23,332 nt of DNA, from NCBI RefSeq assembly GCF_902493215.1, contig NZ_CABUOL010000030.1:1-23332 (forward strand), given 5' to 3'. Positions within the stretch are counted from its first letter, which is position 1. Every line of letters begins with the position of its first letter. A program made the translations under genes and the position numbers. The notes beneath the pieces are model-generated. The model was given only the letters and a program-made list of their open reading frames with translations, made no database searches and was not told the origin of the DNA. This document shows, piece after piece, positions 7,060-14,180 of this stretch. This stretch comes from an uncultured Mediterranea sp. (lineage in GTDB: Bacteria > Bacteroidota > Bacteroidia > Bacteroidales > Bacteroidaceae).

Positions 7060-7971
7060 TTACACCTCAAGCGCACCGATAATGTCTGTTACAGACTTGA
7101 ATCCGTGTCGGTTCAGGTAGTCGTCTATACCCTCGGCCACCTTGACTGTAACCGTCGGATCGATGAAGTTGGCCGTACCGATCTGGATAGCCGATGCCCC
7201 TGCCAGCAGGAATTCCACCGCATCCCGCCAGTTCATGATGCCTCCCAGACCGATGACGGGTATTTTTACCGCCTTGGCCACCTGCCATACCATACGCAGG
7301 GCAATGGGCTTCACAGCTGCTCCAGACATACCTCCGGTCACTGTGGAGAGCAACGGACGACGTTTTTCGGCGTCGATAGCCATACCCAGCAGGGTATTGA
7401 TGAGCGAAACGCTGTCGGCACCACCGTTTTCGGCCGCGCGCGCTATTTCAGTAATGTCTGTCACGTTGGGCGACAGCTTCACGATGAGCGTTTTTTTATA
7501 CACCTGGCGTACTGCCTTGACCACTTCTTCGGCCCCTTTGGCAGTCACGCCGAAGGCCATTCCACCCTGCTTTACATTGGGGCAGGAAATGTTCAATTCG
7601 ATGGCAGGAATTTTGTCAAGTTCGTTAATGATGGAGGCCGTTTCGGCATAATCTTCGATGGCCGATCCCGACACATTCACAATCATATTGGTCCGGATGT
7701 CCTTGATGCGGGGATAAATGTGTTCAACAAAGTAATGTACACCCTTATTTTGCAGTCCCACAGCGTTTAACATGCCCGAAGGAGTCTCCGCCATACGCGG
7801 ATACGGGTTGCCTTCACGTTTGTGAAGGGTGGTTCCCTTTACAATGATACCGCCTATTCGCTCCAAATCGATGAAATCGGCAAATTCTTCGCCGTAGCCG
7901 AAAGTCCCGGAAGCGGTCATCACGGGATTTTTCATTTGTAATTCACCAATCTTTACACTTAAATCTGCCAT
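7060..7971 (-). CDS. pyrD: Dihydroorotate dehydrogenase B, catalytic subunit
   Basis: This is the FMN-containing catalytic subunit of the NAD+-dependent class 1B dihydroorotate dehydrogenase, which oxidises dihydroorotate to orotate in pyrimidine synthesis. The 303-residue length is typical. The N-terminus MADLSVKIGELQMKNPVMTASGTFG-type segment, Lys45 in IVKGTT, and the active-site base Cys130 in NISCPNVKQGG identify the 1B type; class 2 enzymes use Ser. The C-terminal half contains the FMN phosphate region (GLGGI, then IQIGTAN). It overlaps the end of pyrK by 13 bp, so the two subunits of the complex are translationally coupled. It terminates at the shared palindromic terminator with trmD. 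Confidence 0.97.
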   Translation of the reverse strand: MADLSVKIGELQMKNPVMTASGTFGYGEEFADFIDLERIGGIIVKGTTLHKREGNPYPRMAETPSGMLNAVGLQNKGVHYFVEHIYPRIKDIRTNMIVNVSGSAIEDYAETASIINELDKIPAIELNISCPNVKQGGMAFGVTAKGAEEVVKAVRQVYKKTLIVKLSPNVTDITEIARAAENGGADSVSLINTLLGMAIDAEKRRPLLSTVTGGMSGAAVKPIALRMVWQVAKAVKIPVIGLGGIMNWRDAVEFLLAGASAIQIGTANFIDPTVTVKVAEGIDDYLNRHGFKSVTDIIGALEV

Positions 7972-8738
7972 AACAGTTTGTTTATATTAAATACGGGACC
8001 TTCTTTACATACACACAGGTGGCCTTCATCGGTGTTTTCCACGCAGCAGAGGCAGGCACCTACGCCACAGGCCATCTTGTTTTCCAGAGACACTTCGCAG
8101 TCGATGCCCTTCGCTTTGGCATAGCGCGCCACGGCCATCATCATCGGCTTGGGACCGCACGTATAAATGTGTTCGAACTTCACCTGCTCCAGGATGGAAT
8201 GCTGCGTCACGAAACCCTTTTCGCCGTGACTACCGTCCTCGGTCGTTGTATAGACATCGCCATAAGCAGCAAACTGGTCGAGCTGCAGCAAATCCTTGTC
8301 GCTGCGGGCGCCCAGCAGGAAAGTAGGCTTGCATCCCCGTTGCTTCAACTGTTCGCCAAGGTAGAGCATCGGAGCCGTACCCACACCGCCACCTACCAGC
8401 AGCAGCTTGTCCGAAGGCTTTTCGGGCATGGTAAAGCCATTTCCCAAAGGAAGCACTACATTGATTACATCGCCGGCTTTTGCTTCGCCCAGGCGCTTTG
8501 TTCCGTCTCCTACGAGCTGGATCAGGAACCACACCTCGTTGCGTTGTCTGTCCACATAATTGATGGAAATGGGGCGGCGCAGGAATGTGGTGGGCGAGCC
8601 GTCCACACGGATTTCAGCGAACTGTCCCGGCAGCATCTCCGGTAGTTCCATCTGGGGGGACGTCAGCTTCAGCAGCACATAATGGGCATGCAGGCGGACG
8701 TTCTCCGTGACTGTCAAATCTAAGATATATTTTTTCAT
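7959..8738 (-). CDS. pyrK: Dihydroorotate dehydrogenase B, electron-transfer subunit
   Basis: PyrK carries FAD and a [2Fe-2S] cluster and passes electrons from PyrD to NAD+. The protein has 259 residues. The flavin-binding motif RRPIS lies at 54-58 and the NAD-binding GGGVGTAP at 116-123. The cluster cysteines near the C-terminus are Cys224, Cys229, Cys232 and Cys244 (C-x4-C-x2-C-x11-C). The start at 8738 (MKKYILDL) is chosen because the open frame further upstream lies inside the promoter and would need a TTG start. It is the first gene of the pyrK-pyrD operon, with a well-matched promoter 32-62 bp upstream. Confidence 0.96.
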   Translation of the reverse strand: MKKYILDLTVTENVRLHAHYVLLKLTSPQMELPEMLPGQFAEIRVDGSPTTFLRRPISINYVDRQRNEVWFLIQLVGDGTKRLGEAKAGDVINVVLPLGNGFTMPEKPSDKLLLVGGGVGTAPMLYLGEQLKQRGCKPTFLLGARSDKDLLQLDQFAAYGDVYTTTEDGSHGEKGFVTQHSILEQVKFEHIYTCGPKPMMMAVARYAKAKGIDCEVSLENKMACGVGACLCCVENTDEGHLCVCKEGPVFNINKLLWQI

Positions 8739-8769
8739 TACTATAAAAGAATGGATTTCAATCGTTGTG

Positions 8770-8800
8770 CAAAGATAGTGCAAACCGAGAGAAGTACAAA
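8770..8800 (-). promoter_or_regulatory. pyrKD promoter
   Basis: On the minus strand TTTG (8797-8800), a 19-bp spacer and TATCTTTG (8770-8777) match the Bacteroides consensus exactly. The expected start point is near 8763, about 25 nt before the pyrK ATG. Confidence 0.82.
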
Positions 8801-8802
8801 AG
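8776..8802. repeat. 27-bp direct repeat, copy 1 (within pyrKD promoter)
   Basis: This sequence recurs at 8860-8886 with one mismatch, 84 bp away. Copy 1 contains the -33 element and spacer of the pyrKD promoter. Copy 2 has the same -33 but a -7 box with its spacing off by one. Confidence 0.85.
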
Positions 8803-8828
8803 CCGAAAACAACGTTTTCAGGCTTTTT
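8798..8828. terminator. Hairpin with T-runs just upstream of the pyrKD promoter
   Basis: AGCC-GAAAAC pairs with GTTTTC-A-GGCT around AAC, with an A-run on the left and a T-run on the right. On the minus strand its short T-run coincides with the TTTG -33 box, so readthrough from upstream could be stopped where pyrKD transcription is set up. Confidence 0.5.
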
Positions 8829-8859
8829 ACTTCCGAGGTGCCGCCTATCTTATTCAAAG

Positions 8860-8886
8860 TAGTGCAAACCGATAGAAGTACAAAAG
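8860..8886. repeat. 27-bp direct repeat, copy 2 (decayed promoter copy)
   Basis: This matches 8776-8802 at 26 of 27 positions. Downstream on the minus strand it reads TACTTTG instead of TAnnTTTG, one base short, so it looks like an inactive copy of the pyrKD promoter. Confidence 0.8.
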
Positions 8887-8908
8887 GGGAGTTCGCTTTC
8901 TTTATTTC

Positions 8909-8980
8909 TTCAGGCGCGGATTACGCGGATTTCACGGATTAATTTGTATTCCGTGTTTTACCGCGTGATTCGTGCCTGAA
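8909..8980. repeat. Imperfect 72-bp palindrome with CGCGGATT/CACGGATT units
   Basis: The outer arms TTCAGGC and GCCTGAA pair exactly. The next segments pair with a few mismatches (GCGGATTACGCGG against CCGCGTGATTCGTGC), and TCACGGA pairs with TCCGTG nearer the centre. It lies in the non-coding gap between the XRE gene and pyrK. It may serve as a weak terminator for the XRE gene, but there is no T-run. Confidence 0.65.
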
Positions 8981-9050
8981 AATAACCTGAAGTCAGCCTC
9001 TCTTTATTTTGCCATTCATCGTTCACCATTTATCATAAAACATTCCTCTT

Positions 9051-9521
9051 TCACGCCGGCTTGAAAGTCTCGTACGTATTGTCGTCGAAGAAGATTCTTA
9101 TTTCGGTGATTTTCCTGGGTGGTCTTTCTTTATAGATAATCTCTTGTTTTACAATCTCTTTGGGCGTGTTTGAGGGCTTTGCTAATGCCATTTCCTTGCG
9201 ATTTTCCGGTTCATCTGTCCCTTTGGCCGGATTTTCGGCATTCTCAGCGAATAGCGGATAGTCTGCGCCGATGTTTTCGGGGGTAGAAACGGAAGCCTCG
9301 GCATCGTTGCTCATGCTGCCTTGTCCCGTGAGCAGCCACTCGAGGCTGATGTCACTATAACGCTGGTGAAGCCGGAGGATGACTTCCGTGCTGGGATATT
9401 TGTTACGGGGGCCCAGAATGTGAGAGATGGTAGCTTGTGCCACTCCAATACTTTCGGCAAAAGCTCCGGCCGTCAGCTTTTCCCGTTCCATGATCATTTT
9501 AAAGCGATCTTTGATGCTCAT
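9051..9521 (-). CDS. XRE-family helix-turn-helix regulator
   Basis: This 156-residue protein has an N-terminal Cro/CI-type HTH at about residues 5-65. It shows AFAESIGVAQATISHI as the recognition region, with a YPSTEVILRL segment and SLEWLLTGQG closing the fold, as in phage-repressor-like regulators. The middle (about 70-125) is charged and probably disordered. A conserved-looking tail, KITEIRIFFDDNTYETF, ends the protein and may mediate oligomerisation. The start ATG at 9521 is 43 bp downstream of a TACTTTTG box, which itself lies inside a TTACAAAAGTAA palindrome, so autoregulation is likely. The target is unknown. No phage genes are nearby. Confidence 0.88.
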   Translation of the reverse strand: MSIKDRFKMIMEREKLTAGAFAESIGVAQATISHILGPRNKYPSTEVILRLHQRYSDISLEWLLTGQGSMSNDAEASVSTPENIGADYPLFAENAENPAKGTDEPENRKEMALAKPSNTPKEIVKQEIIYKERPPRKITEIRIFFDDNTYETFKPA

Positions 9522-9532
9522 ACAGGTCGATA

Positions 9533-9628
9533 TTACAAAAGTGTTTTCTTATATTATTGGTTACAAAAGTAAATAATCTAGTTCACAAAAGCAAATTTAA
9601 GAATGTAATTTAACGGTTTTACAAAAGT
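9533..9628. promoter_or_regulatory. Operator-like TTACAAAAGT repeats over the XRE promoter
   Basis: TTACAAAAGT occurs at 9533, 9561 and 9619, with a variant TCACAAAAGC near 9583. The copy at 9561 extends to a TTAC-N4-GTAA palindrome. They overlap the -7 box and flank the -33 box, as expected for autoregulation. Confidence 0.6.
9564..9595 (-). promoter_or_regulatory. Promoter of the XRE regulator gene
   Basis: On the minus strand TTTG (9592-9595), a 20-bp spacer and TACTTTTG (9564-9571) match the consensus. Confidence 0.68.
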
Positions 9629-9774
9629 ATTCCTTATATTCCATTTTCGATTATTACATTCGGTATGTACCTGATATAAGTAAAAATAATGCATGTATTA
9701 AACTTTAGCAAAACTAAATATTTATCTGATAATCAGTATATAATATTATACAATATTGTGCTTTACGGCTGTAT

Positions 9775-9789
9775 TTACATAAGTAAATA
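9775..9789. promoter_or_regulatory. TTAC-N4-GTAA operator-like palindrome, copy 2
   Basis: TTACATAAGTAAATA differs at one position from the copy at 9561-9575 that overlaps the XRE promoter. No promoter box is seen next to it. Confidence 0.5.
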
Positions 9790-9990
9790 TCCTTTTGGTG
9801 TGTTTGTGAAAGCATATTTGCATCAAATCATAGTATTTTATTGGTATATAGTTGATTGATAGATGCTATATTTACGCTTAATCACTTGGAAAGTACGAAT
9901 GTAATTCCTTACTTTACCACTATAAATATACATCTAGTTGTACATATAACAATGGTGAATATTATATATGTAATATAACGGTTATAGTTA

Positions 9991-10005
9991 TTACATAGGT
10001 AAATA
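9991..10005. promoter_or_regulatory. TTAC-N4-GTAA operator-like palindrome, copy 3
   Basis: TTACATAGGTAAATA is the third copy of the motif. It ends 16 bp before a short signal-peptide-like open frame at 10022. Confidence 0.5.
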
Positions 10006-10021
10006 TACCGATATATTACAA

Positions 10022-10075
10022 ATGAAAACCTTTCTTGTTGTATTTACAACTATTTTGTCCATTTCAGTAGCCTGA
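10022..10075 (+). CDS. 17-residue signal-peptide-like open frame (doubtful)
   Basis: The frame reads MKTFLVVFTTILSISVA followed by TGA. It resembles a complete Sec signal peptide with a Lys N-region, a hydrophobic core and an Ala at the end. It may be the leader remnant of a decayed secreted-protein gene, a tiny peptide, or chance in A+T-rich DNA. There is no good ribosome-binding site or promoter box. Its only support is its composition and the operator-like palindrome just upstream. Confidence 0.2.
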   Translation: MKTFLVVFTTILSISVA

Positions 10076-10411
10076 TACACCCTTTGGATATGACAGATTT
10101 GATGAAATGGAGGATTATGTGTGCGGATTGGTGGTATATTATTATGGATAGCCGGATATTTTCTTCTTTCCTTTTTATTATTGTAATTTCCAGCCCTTTT
10201 TTCCGTATTAATGGACTAATTGGAGAAAATATCGCATTCTCAGAGGCTTTATTTTGATATAAACGTTTGTAATATAGTGCGTTAACCCCTATTTTTACAT
10301 TCGTCAATTGGGAGATTCTAGAGAAATGGCAGTCGAACACAGGTAAACAGGGGCTGTTTTGGCGTACAGATGCGGCAATGGACGTGGTTTGGAGCTGTAA
10401 ATTGAGGCAAC

Positions 10412-10459
10412 AAAAAAGGATGGTATCCGGATGTCTGTTCACAGCTCCGATACCATCCA
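10412..10459 (-). terminator. Rho-independent terminator of amn-holA
   Basis: On the minus strand GGATGGTATC-GGA pairs with TCC-GGATACCATCC (one bulged base) and is followed by TTTTTT. It begins about 40 nt after the holA stop. Confidence 0.85.
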
Positions 10460-10498
10460 TATTTCTTTCTGGAAAAACCAGATTGGATTACACTCCCA

Positions 10499-11524
10499 TT
10501 AATGCAAAATTTTAAACACCAGTTCCCGCAGGATATCGCCGTCGCTCATCGAACTGTTCTCCACACCTTTCGACTGTGCATCGGCCGTACGTATCTCGCC
10601 TATAATCTGCAAGGTCTTCACTCCGCTGTAGCGGCGCATGGCGGCCAGGTATTCGCGAGCCTGCCAGGGCGACTTCAAATCCAGAAACGAAGCGATGCCC
10701 TGCTCCGACTTTTCGGGTGCATAATAGGCCATCATCAGGTTGGAGAAGAAGCTGAAAAGTAAAGATAAAGTCATCTGTATGGGGTTTCCTTTCGGATTTT
10801 CTTCAAAGTATTTTACTATCCGATTAGCTTTCAGCACATCTTTTTCGACCAAAGCGGCCCGAAGTTCGAAGTTGTTATAGTCCTTGCTGATTCCGATATT
10901 CCGTTCCACCTGTTCGGGTGTCACTCTTGTCAAACCTTTTGGCAGCGTAATGACCAGCTTTTCCAGTTCGCCTGTCAGTCGGCTCAGGTCGGTACCCACG
11001 AATTCGGCTACCATCTGCGAGGCCTTCGGTTCGATGTCCACCCCCTTGCGTTTCAGGTAGGAACTGATGAAGGCAGGCAGCTGGGCTTCGCGCACCTTCT
11101 TTGATTCAAAGACTACGCCTCCTGCCTTTTCTATCTCGCCTGCCAGCTTCTTGCGCCGGTCCAGCACACCATGCTTGTGGCAGAGGACGAGGATGGTGGA
11201 CAGCAGCGGCTTTTGCAGGTAGTAGGTCAGCTCCTCCATGCCGCGCACGGCCTGGGCCTCCTTGACAATGATAACCTGGTGTTCGGCCATCATCGGATAG
11301 CGTTTGGCCGCGTTGATAACGGTCGCTATGTTATCTACATCGCCCCCATACATCACCGTCTGGTTGAACTCTTTTTCCTCATCGGTCAGGACGTTCTCCT
11401 CGATGTAGTCGGCTATCAGGTCGATGTAGTAATCTTCTTCGCCCATCAGGTAATAGATGGGGCGGTACTGCTTGGCCCGAAGTTCCTTCAGAATGTCGTC
11501 GCACGTCAGTTCCTGCTTTGCCAT
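10499..11524 (-). CDS. holA: DNA polymerase III, delta subunit
   Basis: The delta subunit opens the beta sliding clamp as part of the clamp-loader complex. The 341-residue length is typical. The N-terminal domain starts with PIYYLMGEEDYYIDLIADYI, the degenerate nucleotide-binding fold of delta. Family-typical segments follow: VIIVKEAQAV, then LVLCHKHGVLDRRKKL, then the lid region with FVGTDLSRLTGELEKL. The C-terminal helical collar contains KGNPIQMTLSLLFSFFSNL. It starts 4 bp after the amn stop and has no promoter of its own, so the two genes form an operon. A strong terminator follows. Assignment is from motif recognition; delta proteins diverge strongly, but the pattern is clear. Confidence 0.93.
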   Translation of the reverse strand: MAKQELTCDDILKELRAKQYRPIYYLMGEEDYYIDLIADYIEENVLTDEEKEFNQTVMYGGDVDNIATVINAAKRYPMMAEHQVIIVKEAQAVRGMEELTYYLQKPLLSTILVLCHKHGVLDRRKKLAGEIEKAGGVVFESKKVREAQLPAFISSYLKRKGVDIEPKASQMVAEFVGTDLSRLTGELEKLVITLPKGLTRVTPEQVERNIGISKDYNNFELRAALVEKDVLKANRIVKYFEENPKGNPIQMTLSLLFSFFSNLMMAYYAPEKSEQGIASFLDLKSPWQAREYLAAMRRYSGVKTLQIIGEIRTADAQSKGVENSSMSDGDILRELVFKILH

Positions 11525-11528
11525 AGTC

Positions 11529-12305
11529 TTACCAGTCGAATTTCAGGTGTTTTACGGTCTTCTTTTCGTCGATAATCATGCGGAGCGACTCGATGCCGAT
11601 TTCCACATGCTCGGCCACGTAGTTCTGCGTCACCATGTTGTCGCTCTTGTCGGTCTTCACGCCTTCGGGAATCATGGGCTGGTCGGACACCAGCAGCAGG
11701 GCTCCTGTGGGGATGTGGTTGGCAAAGCCGCAGCTGAAGAGGGTGGCTGTCTCCATGTCCACCGCCATGGCACGTGTCTTCTTGAGATATTCCTTGAACT
11801 GGTCGTCGTGCTCCCAGATGCGGCGGTTGGTGGTATAGACGGTACCGGTCCAGTAGTCGCGGGCATGGTCGCGGATGGCCGACGATACGGCACGCTGCAG
11901 CATGAAGGCCGGCAGTGCAGGCACTTCGGGCGGGAAGTAGTCGTTCGAGGTACCTTCGCCGCGGATGGCTGCGATGGGAAGTATCAGGTCCCCCAGCCTG
12001 TTTTTCCTGTCGATGCCCCCGCACTTGCCCAGGAAGAGGCAGGCCTTGGGATGGATGGCGCTGAGCAGGTCCATGATGATGGCGGCATTGGGGCTGCCCA
12101 TGCCGAAATTGATGATGGTGATACCCTCGGCGCTGGCCGATATCATGTTGGCGTCACGTCCCAGAATGGGCACATTGAACTTCTCGGCAAACAGCTCCAC
12201 ATACTTGTTGAAGTTGGTCAGCAGGATGTATTCGCCGAAGTCTTCCAGCGGGCGTTTGGTGTAACGTGGCAACCAGTTGGCTACAATTTCTTCTTTTGTT
12301 TTCAT
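11529..12305 (-). CDS. amn: AMP nucleosidase, short Bacteroidetes form
   Basis: This enzyme hydrolyses AMP to adenine and ribose 5-phosphate and belongs to the purine nucleoside phosphorylase / uridine phosphorylase superfamily. The protein has 258 residues, against about 480 for E. coli Amn, because the N-terminal regulatory domain is absent. Visible motifs are ITIINFGMGSPNAAIIMDLL (phosphate and ribose site), FLGKCGGID, and AVDMETATLFSCGF with the ribose-contacting Glu. The late VSDQPMIPEG is the purine-binding aspartate loop. The ATG at 12305 is preceded by a roughly 70-nt 5' leader that begins with a stable hairpin. It is first in an operon with holA. Confidence 0.93.
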   Translation of the reverse strand: MKTKEEIVANWLPRYTKRPLEDFGEYILLTNFNKYVELFAEKFNVPILGRDANMISASAEGITIINFGMGSPNAAIIMDLLSAIHPKACLFLGKCGGIDRKNRLGDLILPIAAIRGEGTSNDYFPPEVPALPAFMLQRAVSSAIRDHARDYWTGTVYTTNRRIWEHDDQFKEYLKKTRAMAVDMETATLFSCGFANHIPTGALLLVSDQPMIPEGVKTDKSDNMVTQNYVAEHVEIGIESLRMIIDEKKTVKHLKFDW

Positions 12306-12343
12306 ACGGTTACGTTAATCTATAAGGATTAGGATACGGGTCC

Positions 12344-12379
12344 GCAGAAAGGCGTCTCTGCATCGGCATGCCTTTCTGC
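12344..12379 (-). promoter_or_regulatory. 5'-leader hairpin of amn-holA mRNA
   Basis: A perfect 10-bp inverted repeat, GCAGAAAGGC / GCCTTTCTGC, encloses a 16-nt loop. Given the -7 box at 12385-12392, transcription should start at or next to the first base of this stem, so the mRNA would begin with a hairpin. Confidence 0.6.
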
Positions 12380-12384
12380 AAACG

Positions 12385-12392
12385 CAAAAATA
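12385..12392 (-). promoter_or_regulatory. amn-holA promoter, -7 box
   Basis: TATTTTTG on the minus strand matches the consensus exactly. The -33 region has only a T-rich stretch (TTTC). Confidence 0.58.
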
Positions 12393-12516
12393 CAATAATT
12401 AGGGAGACGGGAAAAGAAAATGGCGGAATTTATAAGATTTCACGGATTGTACTTCTCTGTCTTAGGATGATATCTGTCCCTTATGGTACACGGATGGCCA
12501 GAGTATCCGGCTGTCA

Positions 12517-13828
12517 TCACTCTTTCCCGCCGTTCAGAATAAGCCGGCATGCCTCTTCGACCAGGGTATCCCGACCTTTCTGAACATCTTCGAGAAGTGG
12601 CTGGCATTCGATGTCCGGCTGTACTCCGATGCCGTGGTGGCGGGAACCGTCGTGATTCAAGAACTTGTATCCCGTAAAGATGAAGCCTATGGAAGGATTT
12701 CTCAAGATAACGGCATCCCCGTTTGTTCCCGAAGTCGGTTCTCCGATAATGGTGCCTATCTTATAATATTTTATCAGCTCCATCACTGTCTCGCAAAAAC
12801 TGAGCGCTTTTCTGTTCGTCAGAAAATATACCGGCCTCTTGATCCGTACAGGTACAGGCTGCTCATACTCCCATGACTTCTGGTAAGGTTCGACAGCCGG
12901 ATGGATTCCCCATTTGCTCTCGGCGGTAATCTGGTAGTCCACTTTCTGATGGTCGGGCAAGTAGAAGGTGGGAGTAAGAATCTGTCCCACCAGAGCCGGT
13001 TTGTCTATGAAATGAGACAAGATGGGAAGGATGGAAGTATCGGGATACCATGACATACAGATGTCCGTCCTTCACATGTCCGTAGTGGGCATAGGAAACC
13101 GTCAGATATTCGGGATAAGACGCACAGGCGGCCACTTGCTTCAGATAGGATTTCATGAACTCCTCCCACGTCCCGTCCAGCCCGTCTTCGGCGTAGTAGG
13201 CATAGAAATGCTGGATGTAGGCTCCCGAGATAATGGCATTGGTCAGGCGGTAATAGGGGGATAGATAAAAATCTTTCGTCCATTTGTATTCCAAGGATTT
13301 CTTCAGTTGCTTTAGTTCGTCCGACTCTTCCAGCAGTTTTTCGGTGGTAATCCGATAGCAGGCATGCAAGTCGGAAGACAATCGGACCGTGTGCTTCTGG
13401 GGTAGCTGGAGTACATTTTCCTGCATCCTGATTACCCGGCTGGATGTTGCAGACTTTTGGAAACCGGTGTTCAGTGTGGTAGCCTTGATGTAAAAGGGGC
13501 AGACGGCCGGAGATAAATCTGCAGCGGGTGCATTGGTGAACTGCAAATCGGGAAGCAGCGGGGAAAAACGTGCAAGGAGCAGCGAATCAGCCTGCACACG
13601 GGAAGTCATCGGCAGTACATCACGTATGTTCTTCTCTAATAAGGCATACCAATCCAGATTGTCCACATACGGATTGGGAGAGAAATACCGTGCACATCCG
13701 TAAAGCTGCGCCAATTTCCATAACTGGGTGGCTTGAAAATCGGAAACGGTGAGCCGCTCAAAATTCTGTGCGGCCAGATGTATCGATTGAATCAGTGATA
13801 GAACGACAAGAACAATTTTCAGTTTCAT
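12517..13828 (-). pseudogene. S41-family (C-terminal-processing-like) peptidase, frameshifted
   Basis: Two overlapping frames together encode one protein of about 437 residues. The first (start 13828) has a signal peptide ending near HLAAQ. Its N-terminal S41 domain contains LWKLAQLYGCARYFSPNP and the family motif DGHLYV. After that the frame runs on for about 60 unrelated residues. The second frame resumes at WYPDTSILPIL and carries the catalytic region, RPVYFLTNRKALSFCETVM with the likely nucleophile Ser and GEPTSGTNGD, then stops at 12517. Removing one base near 13051 (GTCATGG to GTCTGG) would give HLYVWYPDTS and restore the gene. It is either a recent pseudogene or a sequencing error. It would otherwise be an exported serine peptidase. 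No homopolymer or slippery site is seen. Confidence 0.85.
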
Positions 13829-13875
13829 GGACGATAATATCTTTTTAAAAAACTATAATCGGAAAATCATGTCTG

Positions 13876-13883
13876 CAAATGTA
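13876..13883 (-). promoter_or_regulatory. S41 peptidase promoter, -7 box
   Basis: TACATTTG on the minus strand is a perfect -7 box, 48 bp before the S41 start. A TTTT sits 19 bp upstream at the -33 position. Confidence 0.52.
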
Positions 13884-14010
13884 CTACAATTAAGGAAACA
13901 GGAAAATAAAAGAGTGGATTTTCGTGTATATTTACAGACAAATACCCCAAGGCTCCCCTGCCCGCTCCCTTCCCCAATCAGCCAGCCTTGCAAGCATCCG
14001 GGAGGCATCC

Positions 14011-14055
14011 ACCATGAGTATACGACTCATGTAGGATCAGTCGTATACTCATGGT
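14011..14055. repeat. 16-bp perfect inverted repeat with competing inner hairpin
   Basis: ACCATGAGTATACGAC (14011-14026) and GTCGTATACTCATGGT (14040-14055) are perfect inverted repeats around a 13-nt loop. The left arm also forms its own hairpin, CATGAGT-ATACG-ACTCATG (14013-14031). The two folds exclude each other. Confidence 0.8.
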
Positions 14056-14180
14056 AGGTGCGTATTTTTCTGTTTATACAAGGGAAAACTCCTTCTTTCC
14101 GCCGTCTTTTTGATAATGGTTATAATTACTTACAAGATGAATGATTCCTGTTTCTAGCTGCAAGAGTAGTCTTTGAGGTG

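Larger units (their letters stand above)
9522..10411. other. A+T-rich non-coding region with operator-like palindromes
   Basis: About 0.9 kb has no convincing gene. It holds the XRE promoter, three near-identical 15-bp palindromic motifs (TTACAWARGTAAATA at 9561, 9775 and 9991), and several half-motifs. Other palindromes are TATAATATTATA and CAATATTG near 9740-9760. A 16-bp sequence is repeated at 9603-9618 and 9968-9983 (15 of 16 identical). A 17-codon signal-peptide-like frame lies at 10022-10075. I see no DnaA-box cluster and no tRNA. The stretch from 10076 to 10411 shows nothing further. Confidence 0.7.

Noticed and set aside
8739..8783. N-terminal extension of PyrK
   Set aside because: It would need a TTG start located inside the promoter spacer. 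The canonical start is at 8738.
9522..10050. Replication origin
   Set aside because: The gap is A+T-rich with palindromes and genes tend to point away from the middle of the window, but there is no DnaA-box cluster and no dnaA or related origin gene.
10050..10460. A 136-codon leftward open frame downstream of holA
   Set aside because: Its first codons lie inside the holA terminator hairpin, it has no promoter or ribosome-binding site, and the sequence shows no coherent domain.
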